Shown here: piece by piece, positions 24,601 to 34,321 of the stretch
How positions within the stretch are numbered: position 1 is the stretch's first letter
Layout of the letters: each line of letters begins with the position of its first letter
Made by a program: the position numbers and the translations under genes
Notes under the pieces: generated by a model
Told to the model about the DNA's origin: nothing
The model's input: only the letters and a program-made list of their open reading frames with translations
The model's database searches: none
DNA from: Psococerastis gibbosa
Taxonomy: Eukaryota; Arthropoda; Insecta; Psocodea; Psocidae
DNA: 64,000 nt
NCBI GenBank assembly: GCA_963971405.1
Contig: OZ020485.1
Location: 45,009,469-45,073,468, forward strand
Direction of reading: 5' to 3'

Positions 24601-27018
24601 GCGACACCACCTGTTACTTGTTGAGCAGGCGGTTCCTTCTGAGAAGATTCTATGTCAACTTTTTTATCTGCGGCTGTAGGCACAACGAAATTAACGTCTC
24701 TACTTAAAACTTTGAATTCTCTTATTAGGTTGGGAGGAACATAGCCGCGCTTTCCATTTATCTAAAATTAAACATAACGATAATGTAGTGACAGGAAGAA
24801 ACTAAAAGACTTTTTGAAAGTATGGCTCATTTGGAAATTCCAAAGCACCGAGTCGAAGCTGACACCGCAGGAGTAGGTACCAGGTGTCTTGCATTTAAAT
24901 AGTTCTCTCTTACCCGCGTAATACATGAATTTAGTCTAGTCCAGTACGGTTTCAGTTTTGTTTAATTATAACATTAGCTTTTACTTTAATATTAGGATTA
25001 TAGCTAGATTATGTGATTAAACATCACAATATTTTTCATGTACTCCATGCTTTATGTGCGCCCTACATAGTTTATAAACTGGAGCCATTTACAATTGGCT
25101 ACATGGTTTAAGAAATATAGATATTTATTGTTTTTGCAATGCCGAAACAAAGAACTTACTGCTCGCTGGGCAACGCAGTTTGTGTTTGTAAGTCACGGCC
25201 AAAGGCACGGTCGCACCATCACTTGAAAAGTATATGTAAGTATTACTGGGCGGCACCACCACGTTCAATGCATGGTGGTGCCGTAGTCAGGATTTTGTTC
25301 AGGGGGGGGGGGTTTCATTGGATATTACATAGTGGTTTTTATTTTTCCACTAAAAATCCAATTCTATCTTGTATCAAGCCATTTCATTTCGGGGGGGGGG
25401 GGGGGGGGGTTGAACCCCCCCTTGGCTACGGCTTTGGCCGTGCAGTATACCTTACCGAGACTGTTCAAGGGATACAAGGATAAGTGGATAGAGTAAATGG
25501 AATGTAGCATATTACGATTGCTGTATAACTTAACTTTTTATGGAAATATAAATTTATTGTATTGTAATGTAACATACCTCAGCACCCCAGAAACCTCTCT
25601 TTAATTTTGCATCTTCTGAAGTTACCTTGCTATAGATCGTCATGGGCTGGTTAGCTTTAAATGATAAAACTCCTTCCATAGGACTGCTATACTTGAGTTC
25701 AGACCTGGCGTACGATATGGGCACTAAAATAAGAAGAACACACATACCTTGAGGCATCATGAAATATTTTTTTTAGTTCTAGCCGGTATAAACCTTCAAA
25801 TTTAATATTGAAAATTAATTTAGACACTGGGTGATCGTGCGCAAAAAAAAAAAAATTACGACAAAATCAATCTTGTTTCTCTACTATTCAAAATGGTGGC
25901 TCCATGCCGTGACCATACTTCTTACAGTTAAAATCTGAAGGACCATAAAAATTCTTACATACTGGGAGATAAGGTAACGTAACTCGTGGCACATGCCAAT
26001 TATGTTGCAGTTACAATTATTTTATCAATGATGGTCGAGCCAACCATGCAACTTGACATTTTTAATTTGATAGAAACGAGAACACAGATCTTGTGGCGTT
26101 TTATCTAGTGTAAAATAATGTGTTTTCGACAGGAACCATTCTTTTATCTATTTTTATTTTTTTATTTGTATTTTTCAGAAGAGTGAACTTTTATCAACGG
26201 TTTATTTCGTTTCATTTCAATTTAGTTGAGAGTAGAGGGAATAGTTATTACAAAAGGTTGCGGTTGCAGTTGTTGCTGAGCCTTCAAGATACAATCATAG
26301 AAGTCTACGCAGTTACACTGAAGATGTCGACCGCAGATGTTGGAAGTACACTTTCAGAACGACCGCGGCCTATCATCCCGGATTCTACTGCTTCGCGACA
26401 GTTCAATTTTGGCTCCTAAATCATACTTGTAAACTTTTTACGCCCGCATTCTTTTTAATTTGTATATTGCTCTTTAAACTAGTACAAATCCAGTACAGTG
26501 GGTCAAAAAACCATTACTATACTGGCCAAACCAGTACTGAGAGACCATGAGTTTTATCTCTTACAGAATGAGGTGTTGGAGGTCCTTCAATACTTCACAA
26601 CTCGTACAAGATACTATACCAAACACAGACATTAGGGGTGAGCGTTGTTAGGCGAGTGATAATAGATTGTTGTGTATGACAACCTTGAGAACGGGTTGTT
26701 TAAGTAATGCTGCCTGAACTGGCAAGGAGCAAAGGTTGCAGCTGTTCTGAAACAACTGCAATGCGATAGTTTCTGCCCTGGTTGAAGGTTGCTTATTATG
26801 TCAGTCTTTCTTCAGAAAAACTGATATTTATTAGTAATTGCATATTCTCGGCATTTCTTCCAATTCCAACATTTAGCCTAGCTTGCAGCTTGCTTACCTG
26901 AACATTCGGGGTCCACACATAATCGCTCCTTTTGAATGGCATCCAAACTTGCAACATAAGAAACAAAGCACACACATGTAACACAAACATACAAATTAAA
27001 CACACCCATTTCTTTCAT
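9603..27018 (-). CDS. Tango1: TANGO1/MIA3, ER exit site cargo receptor
   Basis: TANGO1 organises ER exit sites and loads bulky cargo such as collagen into COPII carriers. Exons: 27018-26898, 25723-25578, 24761-22859, 22498-22290, 21925-21758, 20819-20595, 18042-17662, 16828-16647, 15830-15729, 11698-11478, 11200-10730, 9670-9603. They join in phase to 1398 codons. An in-frame TAA precedes the first ATG. Domains: signal peptide (1-27); luminal MIA-type SH3 (about 32-105, with CVDPECS and GFWGAE); acidic stretch (226-258); long Ser/Thr/Glu-rich luminal region; transmembrane segment (770-790); coiled coils (about 794-1215) with the family signature LEKKAHENW (1170-1178); proline-rich, COPII-binding type tail (1220-1370). 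The last exon encodes 22 residues after a strong acceptor (ttgtctatttttcag). A large optional exon is listed separately. Divergent from STX5. Confidence 0.95.
9922..10189. mobile_element. Long foldback element, family M3
   Basis: An almost perfect 268-bp palindrome with ends ggcggcaattccac / gtggaattgccgcc, flanked by TTA on the left and ATA on the right, consistent with insertion at TA. The arms include ttaacttatctattataaat and ggagactattatgtagatac with their complements. One arm recurs at 36380-36512. It lies in the last TANGO1 intron. Confidence 0.8.
10195..10415. repeat. Interspersed repeat family P (copy 2)
   Basis: It holds gagccttcgagatacaatct, gaagatgccgaccgcagatg and ggattctactg segments shared with 26275-26400 and, inverted, with 6925 and 12180. 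Directly abuts foldback M3. Confidence 0.55.
12180..12345. repeat. Interspersed repeat family P (copy 3)
   Basis: It contains catctgcggtcaatatctgc, gtagacttc, ttgtatctcggaggctcagc and acatcccggattctactg. In this copy both halves of the family occur back to back, suggesting the intact element is partly palindromic. The rest of this TANGO1 intron (11699-13148) shows no gene. Confidence 0.55.
13149..13287. mobile_element. Foldback/MITE, family M4 (copy 2)
   Basis: The palindrome starts ggcggagattccaccaacgt and ends with its near complement, with agcagacgtttttagactgt at the centre. It shares the ttaaatgttttttgacg arm with 8455-8545. Confidence 0.7.
13844..15427 (-). CDS. Tango1: TANGO1 optional exon with five FEKF repeats
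   Basis: An open frame of more than 540 codons sits between the canonical exons 15830-15729 and 11698-11478, which join directly to give the conserved coiled coil. An acceptor at 15429-15428 and a donor gtatgc at 13843 would make a 1584-nt exon, exactly 528 codons, phase 2 at both ends, so it can be included or skipped in frame. A second in-phase acceptor (ctattag) lies about 50 nt upstream. If the donor is not used, the frame stops at TGA 13812-13810, giving a short isoform without the proline-rich tail. The product is Ser/Thr-rich and mostly disordered, with five repeats of the form LSxIvxxFEKFxxxP (near 15030, 14840, 14660, 14510, 14330). I know no TANGO1 domain like it. That it is coding is well supported; its splicing pattern is inferred. 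Confidence 0.75.
15899..15992 (+). repeat. MITE family M1 fragment (one arm)
   Basis: Diverged match to the right arm of M1: aatcattaataacttgctcagtt and agtatttaactttgcggc versus the intact copies. It is followed by a 12-base poly-G run near 16002. Confidence 0.45.
16240..16441 (-). repeat. tRNA-derived SINE, family A (copy 1)
   Basis: Read on the minus strand it starts ggctggacatgtagagtagt, with an A-box-like tagagtagtgg and a B-box-like ggttcgagtcc, the arrangement of a pol III tRNA-type head. The body runs to ttggcttagtaata. Copies at 47514-47905 and 58143-58492 are in the same orientation. Confidence 0.7.
17064..17307. mobile_element. Nested foldback MITE, family M2 inner element
   Basis: The ends ggcgggattccaccgacct and aggtcggtggaaaccccgcc are inverted repeats, with the gcattctgcaat / attgcagaatgc extension of the arms. 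It is inserted within another hairpin: the flanks gcagatatcattaata and tattaatgatatctgc are mutual complements. Confidence 0.75.
18180..18612 (+). pseudogene. Non-LTR retrotransposon RNase H / C-terminal fragment
   Basis: Translation near 18255-18335 gives the RNase H motif LQWIPSHVGVDG, followed after a frame shift by a TADELA-like stretch. Downstream (18450-18600) comes a KWATL...PIPRSLPRA segment typical of the region after RNase H in arthropod non-LTR elements. About 90 bp of AT-rich sequence interrupts the two parts, and frames are broken. Decayed copy in a TANGO1 intron. Confidence 0.75.
18908..18979 (+). tRNA. tRNA-like sequence (probable SINE head or tRNA pseudogene)
   Basis: It folds as a cloverleaf: acceptor GGGCTTG/CAAGCCC, short D stem GTC/GAC, anticodon stem ACGCC/GGCGT, T stem GTGGG/CCCGC with loop TTCGAAT. 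The anticodon loop is CCGATTA, lacking the near-universal U33, so isotype and function are doubtful. The same unit recurs at 19226 and, rearranged, at 32677, each followed by ttttccatatc, so it behaves as a repeat. Confidence 0.5.
19226..19297 (+). tRNA. tRNA-like sequence, second copy of a direct duplication
   Basis: A near copy of 18908-18979; the similarity extends about 50 bp upstream (gagcataagtagaggattt) and into the downstream ttccatat tail. The anticodon loop here is CCGGTTA, again without U33. The two units are about 318 bp apart in the same orientation. Confidence 0.5.
20947..21045. repeat. Interspersed repeat family P (copy 4)
   Basis: It contains gataggccgtggtcgt, gaagtacgctttcagaac and tatcatcccggattctactg. 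The first and last parts are partial complements of each other (gataggc / gcctatc). Confidence 0.5.
21288..21575 (+). repeat. Interspersed repeat family D (copy 1)
   Basis: About 250 bp match 42465-42715 on the opposite strand: ggccggccaccataccaag, ggtagggaaacatggtagga, cttgtcctggtcacctccg and ggaatccactataatcagga. It ends near an actactactac run, which suggests a retroposed element with a trinucleotide tail. Confidence 0.6.
22594..22690 (+). repeat. Poly-C tract plus terminal fragment of repeat family S
   Basis: A run of about 20 C is followed by gagatatcggaaatttaacc and cgagtaaactcggaccggtt, the same order as at 53738-53873. Just downstream (22722-22818) a diverged foldback pairs cacaaaggaagattctac with gtagaatctgcctttgcgc. 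TANGO1 intron. Confidence 0.6.
26275..26400. repeat. Interspersed repeat family P (copy 5)
   Basis: It contains gagccttcaagatacaatca, gaagatgtcgaccgcagatg, gcggcctatcatcccgg and attctactgctt, all shared with the other copies. The rest of this TANGO1 intron (25724-26897) shows nothing else. Confidence 0.55.
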
Positions 27019-27576
27019 CGAGTAATAAGTTTAATTAATTTTAATAACATTTTTTCATCTAGGAGCACCCCAACAAATGTTTCCACACACGTCATTCCAG
27101 TGCCCAGTGGCACTAGTCTTCGTTTGTTTACAAATGGCTTAAAGCAATAACGCAATAATGTAAGAAAATTTTAATACTTTATAACAATTGAAAATAATAA
27201 AAACGCGTTTCGTTTTAACTTATATGTTCTGACGACATTAGTTTAAAAATAGAAATAGAATAAATAAATAGTTGGCAAAGATAAAATAACGTGGAAACAG
27301 CCGAATGACGATGACGTTTTTGCATATGGCTCTTGTGTTCATTTGTAGTTTTCATAAAATTTTGCTTAACTAACATTAATATTTGTTATTTACCACTTTA
27401 CCGTTAATAGTTTCTATCAGATTATCAGCGGGTATGGGAACGTTTATTACTGTAAATGACTTATTCCTTGGTAAGACGATATTCGTTTTGTTTCGATTGT
27501 ACAGGTGATATAACCAATGTATGTACATTGACGTCAGTGACTCTGATGCATAATTTTGACACTGTTTTAGGTATAA
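27019..27576. promoter_or_regulatory. Divergent TANGO1/STX5 promoter region
   Basis: The translation starts of TANGO1 (27018, minus) and STX5 (27577, plus) are 558 bp apart and nothing else lies between. A perfect TGACGTCA palindrome (27529-27536) and a CCAAT (27514-27518) sit near the STX5 start. Two weaker tgacg motifs lie near 27305. A possible acceptor (ctgttttag) just before the STX5 ATG suggests a 5' UTR intron. CREB3/CrebA-type factors are known to drive secretory-pathway genes; whether they act here is inference. Confidence 0.5.
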
Positions 27577-30500
27577 ATGTCTACCCGAAGACGTCGAGTT
27601 GGCTCTGAAACGGAACAAGGTCCATTTGTTGTTGTTACTACAGATTATCAAGGCAATCCAAATGACAGCTATGATAAGCACGAAGGAAAGCTGAAGAACT
27701 ACCCAAACAAGCCATTGACAGCCAAGTCTGACACATTAACGCCTTCAAAAGTACTGCCCATAGTAATAGACGCAATGGCAGCCAGAGATAGAACTATTGA
27801 ATTCACTAAGGCCATCCAAAGCCTTCAGTCTCGAAACATAACAAGAGTTGTCAACTTGAGGGATGCTAGAAAGGCAACACAGATTATGGGACATGCGGAG
27901 TTTATGATGGTTGCCAAAACTATAGGGCGCAATGTAGCCAGCACCTATGCTAAGTTAGAAAAATTAACAATTCGTAAGTAACATGATATCTTTGTCTATA
28001 GTAGTAGGGTTTGGCCTAGCCTATAAGGATTTTAGACTACAACCCACTGCCCGTAAGAGAAATCCGATAGGCAAATGTGAATTCGTCAGCTGCCTCGTTG
28101 TACTTAACTTCAAAACATGGGCCAACCATGGCAGTTAGATTTTTGTGACGTGGTTGAACCTGACCAACACCAATTTTTCCCACAGACAAGCATTTCCAAC
28201 CCCTATTGTAGATTGCAGTATAATAACCCTCCATGCCAGTCGTTCCCAACAGGTGGTCCGCGGACCCCTAGGTGTCCGTAAGTTATCATTAGAATAACAA
28301 AAATAGATATATTATTATTTTTTGGAAGAAAAAGATTAATCTCAGACAAACAATGTATGTATCCGATGAACCTCTTCAGTCGCCTCACTAAGTTACTTAA
28401 TAACACTTGTGTTGAGTTACGACACGTGTCCGATCTGCTAGAATACCGGTAACAGATTTTCAGTTTTATTTTCTTTTCAACTCATTATGAACTGAAAGCA
28501 CATTTTTAACTCTAGGAATAAGTGGGGGTGCTTGTCATAATCGCAACTGGGTGACGGGGTCGCTGAAAATCCCTGCTCTACAGCTCTGTGTGCTACTGGC
28601 AGTTGAAGCACTACCAATTCTTGTCTGAGCCTGACGTATCAAACAAGCTTGGATAGTTTTTTTGACTAAGGTCCGACCCGACGACTGATACTTATCATTT
28701 AAGTGACGCTTATCTTGTTATTATTTGTGTTGTTATTATTGACTGACGTAATTAGCTAATGTGAGCCGACTCAATAATAATAATAAAAAGATAAGCGTCA
28801 CTTAAATGATACGATTCGTTCGTCGGATGTGTGCTATAAGCAACCTCTAAAAAATACAATAAATATCTGAGTATCAATCCCTGGTGTAGGGCGCTGTTGA
28901 ATGGGCCATAAAACGACTAATAAAAATAATTTTAGCTTACTAAACCCTCGTGTCAAATAATTGTCAGAAAAAAAAAACAATGATTAAGACAGAATTTAAT
29001 CGTCATTTCTCCGTTTCAGTTGCACGGAATACGTCCCTATGCTCCGACGATCCAAGTGAAATTTCAGAGCTGACATATATTATTAAAGAAGATTTAAGAA
29101 GCCTTAACCAGCAAATAGCCAAACTACAAGAAATTGCAAAGAGGCAGAGACAGATGGACCGCAGTAGTAGGCAGCACCTTCAGTCGCATTCCTCAAATAT
29201 TGTGCTCGCGCTTCAGTCTAAATTAGCCTCAATGTCTAACGAGTTTAAGCAGATTTTAGAAGTTCGAACTGAGGTAGGATTTAATTTTTTTAACGGGATT
29301 ACTTGTTCATTGACCTCGTTCATTTTTTAGATGTTGTTGTTTCCTTATGAATATTGGCAGTTGTCAAACTGGTGCATGTCCTCAATGTCAACAGGCGACA
29401 AGCTCAGACTTGCTTACCATTGAAACATTGTAACAGGCGTCAGCCCGTCTTAGCCAAGGTTGAGTACCAATCATTTAAATAGTTCCTCTGTAAATATTAT
29501 TTCTTGTGTGGCCCACATCCGGATGGACACGTTTATTGAGAGATCTCTTCTTAACAGCAAAATGCGTGTTCGCGTGATTGCTCTCTTGACCTGTAGCTGC
29601 AAGTCAACAGTTTCAAAAAGAAGCAGTGTGTTTTCACAAACTGTGCCAATAGTGGTCTTAAACAGCTACAGGCAAATTGATTTCCTCTAATCGGGGATTA
29701 AGCAACCCAAACCACATGCAGCGTTTCTTTAAATGATTTGGGATATGGTCGACTATGGTAGTAAACAAAAAAAAAACAAGAGGGCAAGAAGAGATAGGAT
29801 TAGAAATGAACTGGTGAGAAGAGTGTTCGGGGTGGAGAACCCATGATGGGGAAGGTAGCGAGGAGGAGACTGCAATGTAAACATAAAGCGAATGGATAAC
29901 AGGTGCGCGAGAAAATGGCGGGAGAAATAGAGACAGAGGTGTACCACTATAATTGACGTCCTCCTCAAGCCATCATAATCAATGAAATATTTAATTTTTA
30001 TAGAAAACTAAAATATAAACTCTTATTTTGCAGAATCTAAAATTAAAACGAAGTAGGCAGGAGAAGTTTGACAGTAGCGCTAGTGTGACGGCTCAGGCAA
30101 GAAGTCGAAAGTCCGGAACGTTGTTGCTGCCGGACGACCAGGTGTACAATGAGTCAGAGTCGCAGCATAGCGGCGCCATGGTTCCTCTGCTTCAGTCTCA
30201 AGGACAGGTCATACGAGATCACACGGTACGTCTTTTTTACGGTCCATACTCTCGTAGACGAGAGTGAGTACCTTAAAAATACTAGTAGTGTGTCGTATGA
30301 TTCCTCATTTAGAGGTCAGGATGAGTCGAAGGTACCTAACAACACTTACCCTAATGCCTTAAGGCCAAACCGGAGGGGTCACGTGACTGGCCTGGAAATG
30401 ACTTTGCAGGGGGTTCCTAATACACGTTTTAAACCGCAAGGGCATAGTAATAATCGATAGAAGGGACAAGTATATGCGTAGACATGCTTACGCCATGCAA

Positions 30501-32181
30501 TTGTACAAAAATTACTATTACTATAGGTCTTCGGTACTATAGGTATTCGTGCATGAAGCATTTAAAAACATACCTCTTAGAACATTTTTACGTGCCCCAC
30601 AGGGAAGAGAACCTCCAACTTTTGTCATTACATGCTTACAATTGACAATATGAACACTTAATTTGGCAGTAAAGCGCCAGCAATATGTAAAACTGCAATT
30701 ACTTGAAATAGTAAAACGTGAAATATAGAACAGATACGCGACGCGGGGCTTTGTTTATAAAATGGATATTTAACCATCCCGTGGCTACAGACCGTTATCA
30801 ATATGGCTGCTACGTGTAGCCTGCATAAGATAAGTACGCAATTCGGCGGGGAAATAGCCTGCACAAGCTAACTACTAAACTACAGAGATTTTGACCGGGT
30901 CCAGGTATCCGCTTTGTTATGCTGCAGTGTGTAAGACTTCGATATTTTTTTCGTTGGTACTTATCTCTGATGCTCAATGTTCAAGGTCAAAAGTCTCTGG
31001 TTTGACCTTGTGTACAGCCCGTAGGAAATTGGCCGCCCGAAATTTAATGCTTTTTATTTAATTAACTAAACATGTTATTAAAGATTTGGCTCATTAAAGT
31101 TGCAGAAGACTACTTCATGCATCATACAATAAGACATTTTTAATTTTCGAAATTGTAGTTTTTTCATAAACATGATAATTTTTCACGTATAATCGATTTT
31201 ATAAAAAAAAAAACACAATTTCGAAAACTAAAAATACCTTATTACTCGTATGTGATGCATGAAGTAGTCTTCTACAACTTAACTGAGCCAAATCTTTAAT
31301 AACTTGCTTAGTTAATTAAAAAATAATAATAAAAAGTATTAAATTTCGGGCTGCCAATTTCCTATGGGCTGTACACTCTTTAGGCGCCCATTCAACATAC
31401 GTCAATCGTCAATGAAAAATTGAAAAATGACGAAAATTGACGTGGTAGCAGAATTTTTAGTATGTCTTTAATGTCTGCTAAAACGTCATTTTTCAATTTT
31501 TCACTGACGATTGACGTATGTGGAATGGGCGCCTAAGTATATTATGAAGAGCGATAGGAGACTTGCCCTAATAATAATAGGTTTGTGACAGGTCTTTTAG
31601 CATGATTTGGACGTTAAATAGAGTAACAAATCCCAACCGGTTGTTTTCTCATCCAAGTTTTGGTTGTTTAATTTTTTTTAATACCGTAGAGGTACCTATT
31701 GCATTGTCTTCTGTTGTATTAAGTAGTAATATGTTAGCACATTGTACACATATGCCCCATCTGCACAATAGAATTCTTTAATCTAACAATAATCCAATGC
31801 TTTAGGCTAGGGAAATTCGTGGCAGCCGAAAATAATCATTCATAAATAGGAAAGCATGTACGAGCTCTTACTTTAATTTAATTTTCGTTCTTTATACAGG
31901 ATGACTACTTGCAATCCCGGGCAGAAACTATGCAAAATATTGAGTCAACTATCGTGGAACTAGGCGGTATTTTCCAACAGCTGGCGCATATGGTAAAAGA
32001 GCAAGAGGAAATGGTTATTCGTATTGATAACAACGTGGATGGAACTTCCCTGAACGTAGAAGCAGCCCATTCAGAACTACTCAAATACTTCCAATCAGTT
32101 ACTTCAAATCGTTGGCTCATGATTAAGATCTTTGGACTACTTATATTTTTCTTTGTATTTTTTGTTGTCTTCATGACATAA
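27577..32181 (+). CDS. STX5: Syntaxin-5, ER-Golgi Qa-SNARE
   Basis: STX5 drives fusion of ER-derived and intra-Golgi vesicles. Exons 27577-27973, 29020-29273, 30034-30225 and 31900-32181 join in phase to 374 residues, close to the long human form. N-terminal Habc region: MAARDRTIEFTKA, FMMVAKTIGRNV and AKLEKLTI, then ISELTYIIKEDL and LQSKLASMSNEF. The SNARE motif in exon 4 (DYLQSRAETMQNIE, IFQQLAHMVKEQEE) has the central glutamine at about 307, and the protein ends with an 18-20-residue membrane anchor after SVTSNRWLMIKIF. The start is the first ATG giving the MSTRRRR N-terminus. All GT-AG sites are good (gtaagt, gtagga, gtacgt). Shares a divergent promoter with TANGO1. Confidence 0.96.
28300..28440 (-). 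repeat. SINE-like family B (copy 2)
   Basis: On the minus strand it carries the gacacgtgtcgtaactcaac, acttagtgaggcgactgaag and aggttcatcggatacat parts seen at 55650-55812. STX5 intron 1. Confidence 0.5.
28660..28832. mobile_element. Short foldback element
   Basis: cgacgactgatacttatcat and catttaagtgacgcttatct at the left are matched by gataagcgtcacttaaatga and a cgttcgtcgg end at the right. The AT-rich centre has attattattga repeats. STX5 intron 1. Confidence 0.6.
29765..29955 (+). repeat. Non-LTR RT C-terminal remnant (copy 1)
   Basis: It shares gataggattagaaatgaa, agagtgttcggggtggag and gaatggataacaggtgcgcg with 34440-34690 and 37480-37930. The family resembles the decayed end of a reverse-transcriptase frame (cysteine-poor, WLEE-like), but no intact motif remains. 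Confidence 0.5.
31012..31374. mobile_element. Palindromic MITE, family M1 (copy 2)
   Basis: Ends tgtacagcccgtaggaaatt and aatttcctatgggctgtaca. The arms pair for about 150 bp, as in 9050-9402. It ends only 7 bp before another foldback (31382). Confidence 0.78.
31382..31534. mobile_element. Foldback MITE, family M5 (copy 1)
   Basis: Ends ggcgcccattcaacatacgt and acgtatgtggaatgggcgcc. It is flanked by TTTA/TAA, consistent with TA target use. The arms include caatcgtcaatgaaaaattg, and the loop carries cgtggtagcaga, shared with families M2 and M4. STX5 intron 3. Confidence 0.75.
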
Positions 32182-32676
32182 TGTAACTTTATTGTGTATA
32201 GGATATTGTTATTATATTACTTACTAAAAAGTGACGAAATGGAGTTAACAATTACAACTTTCACACCAAAGTAAATCCTTTTTCAGCTAGCCATATCTTC
32301 GAGAAGTAGAAGGAATTGGTGGTTTTTTTTCGCAGAAATGTTTCTCATAGAATTCTTTAAGGCTCGGTACATACATTCGGAAGCCAGCGATTCACGGGCG
32401 ATTTTTCATGGGAAAAAATGGGTTGGTGATTGGTTGGTGCAAAACAAACAGTCCAAACGTACTTCTGAAGATTTTTGACTTTCTTCGTGAAGTGACCCAC
32501 CGGAGCCAAAAAATTTCGCAACCCATTTTGCAAATTATTGATACGGACAACAGGCCAAATAAATAAAAAAAAAACAATTACTTGAGTTACTTATAACGTA
32601 TTAGACGCTACATTGTAGTATTATATGGTATATATAACACGGACATTAAATTAACTTTGGTTGAACTCGTTATAAC

Positions 32677-32820
32677 CGAAATTAGAGGATATAGAAAAAT
32701 CTGGGCTTCGCGGGATTCAAACCCACGTTTGTCCAGCGGTTAAGACGACGCCCCGGTTAGGCGTAGATCGTGGGTTCGAATCCCGCCAAGCCTAGTTTTT
32801 TCCATATCCTCTAATTTCGG
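32677..32820. repeat. Foldback tRNA-like element
   Basis: The left arm (32677-32727) is the inverted complement of the right arm (32769-32820). Both contain the tRNA 3' half plus the ttttccatatcctctaattt tail. Between them lies only the tRNA middle (gtccagcggttaagacg and the ACGCC-CCGGTTA-GGCGT stem-loop). The normal 5' half of the tRNA is thus replaced by an inverted copy of the 3' half and tail. Confidence 0.75.
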
Positions 32821-33187
32821 TATTAGACGCTACTGCACTTAATTGGAGAAATATTGAGATTTTTAATAAATAATTTTCAACAAAAGACTCAATTTGCGGA
32901 TTGAATAAAGTTACTTATAACTTCATGCTGCTGTCCACATGAACATTATTATAGTACTCTCTTTTAAACAGTCTGACTGTCAGGAATGTTTGTTTTCGCG
33001 ACCACTGTAGGTTGAAATCGCTTAACAAAACTACCAGAGAAGCCACCAGCTTAGACCCGCTATTCCAATAACACTGCAGTATTAAGCATTTTGTAAAAAA
33101 ATCTAATTTAAACATCTTTCTCATAGGAAAGTACAAGAAGCGATCAATGCCAATTAACAGTAACTAACGACCTACTACAGTAATTTC

Positions 33188-34321
33188 TTAGTACCAGAGA
33201 AATTTACGCAAAAATGTTCCTCTAATAACCGGACGAACTAAATCTTCAAAATAACAATGAATTTCTTGCAACTCAGCATTATCACGCGGGTCGACAACGG
33301 CCGTAACTTCCTTATCATTCCAAGCATCGTTAAAAGAATCTGACTCTAAGATAGTCATTTTATCAACGCCTGAATTCGGAAAGCCAGTTTCAACTTGCAA
33401 AGTCTCGTCTGCTGCGAACTCATTTGCAATGCCTCTACAAGTTACTGATTCATTTCTGCCAACTTCTCTCATGCCAAGTGCAGGGTCATAAGTCGACGGC
33501 ATGGAATCGTCAGTTTCAACATTCACCTCATTTCCTTTCCTCTTGACAACAGTGTTACCATCAACACTTACGTTATCTGCGACTTCAGAACTTTCATTTA
33601 TAGCAACGTCCAAAGAATCATTGATTTTTACGTTGTCTACAGACCCATGGTCATCAGAATTCGTTTCAAAGAAAAACCCATTGGGGGCATTATCTTCCAA
33701 GGTTATTCTATTGTCTACATTCTTTAAGTTCGCTGAAAAACGTTCTTCAACGCAATCCTTTAAATATTCCGCAGCTTCCAAACGTTCCATATGCTCAATC
33801 TGAATACTTATCGCAGATCCGTCTTCTGAACTTTTAACTCGGCCCTCGTCATTTGACACTTCGTAAGTTATGAAACCTTTCCCATAGTAAACCTGCGTAT
33901 TTTCCTTAGCGTCTTCTATTTTTGGTTCCAGCTCATCAGAATCTCTTTCAGAGGCTTCAACACTATTTTCTGAAGTTGTATCATTAGAATCAATGTCCGG
34001 AAACGCTATGAAATCGTTTCCATCGTAAGATCGCGTTTTATCATCAACTACCGTTTTTGCTTTCAGTTCATCAGTAACCCTTTCAGAGTCTTTAATGCTA
34101 TTTTCTGTGGTTGATTCAATGTCCGGAAACGTTATGAAACCGTCCCCGTGACAAACCTGCGTTCCTTCAGTAGCCCTTCCAGCAATTGATTCCTGCCCGT
34201 CAATTACTGTTTCATTAGTACTATTTTCTATCGTCGTAGAAGATTCTGTTTGGGGAAATGTGACGAAACCGTTGCCAAATAACACAGACTTGTTTGGAGT
34301 GCTCGAAAGCGGTTCCCACTG
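33188..34321 (-). CDS. In-frame open extension downstream of the LRPPRC stop
   Basis: 377 codons continue in the frame of the last LRPPRC exon, directly after its TGA (34324-34322), and end at TAA 33190-33188. No ATG occurs in roughly the first 170 codons, which makes an independent gene with its own start unlikely. A CAG at 34321-34319 could serve as a second acceptor in phase 0, the phase in which exon 20 ends (34939), so a long LRPPRC isoform could omit the 72-nt stop-bearing segment. Four diverged repeats of the form GxGFxTFP occur near 34265, 34138, 34010 and 33875, followed by acidic Ser/Asp/Glu-rich sequence. I recognise no domain. Translation in the cell is inferred. Confidence 0.5.
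   Translation of the reverse strand, partial: QWEPLSSTPNKSVLFGNGFVTFPQTESSTTIENSTNETVIDGQESIAGRATEGTQVCHGDGFITFPDIESTTENSIKDSERVTDELKAKTVVDDKTRSYDGNDFIAFPDIDSNDTTSENSVEASERDSDELEPKIEDAKENTQVYYGKGFITYEVSNDEGRVKSSEDGSAISIQIEHMERLEAAEYLKDCVEERFSANLKNVDNRITLEDNAPNGFFFETNSDDHGSVDNVKINDSLDVAINESSEVADNVSVDGNTVVKRKGNEVNVETDDSMPSTYDPALGMREVGRNESVTCRGIANEFAADETLQVETGFPNSGVDKMTILESDSFNDAWNDKEVTAVVDPRDNAELQEIHCYFEDLVRPVIRGTFLRKFLWY

Noticed and set aside
26796-27005. Minus-strand frame starting MCLICMFVLHVC as the TANGO1 N-terminus
   Set aside because: A different frame of the same exon, from ATG 27018, gives a signal peptide plus the SH3 start CVDPECS and joins exon 2 in phase.
28950-29019. STX5 exon 2 starting upstream at the ATG near 28980
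   Set aside because: The acceptor ccgtttcag at 29019 restores phase with exon 1 and gives the conserved ISELTYIIKEDL frame; the upstream codons are intronic.
33188-34285. Independent single-exon gene on the minus strand
   Set aside because: The repeats lie upstream of the first in-frame ATG, and the frame is continuous with the LRPPRC stop. An extension of LRPPRC is the better hypothesis, though not proven.
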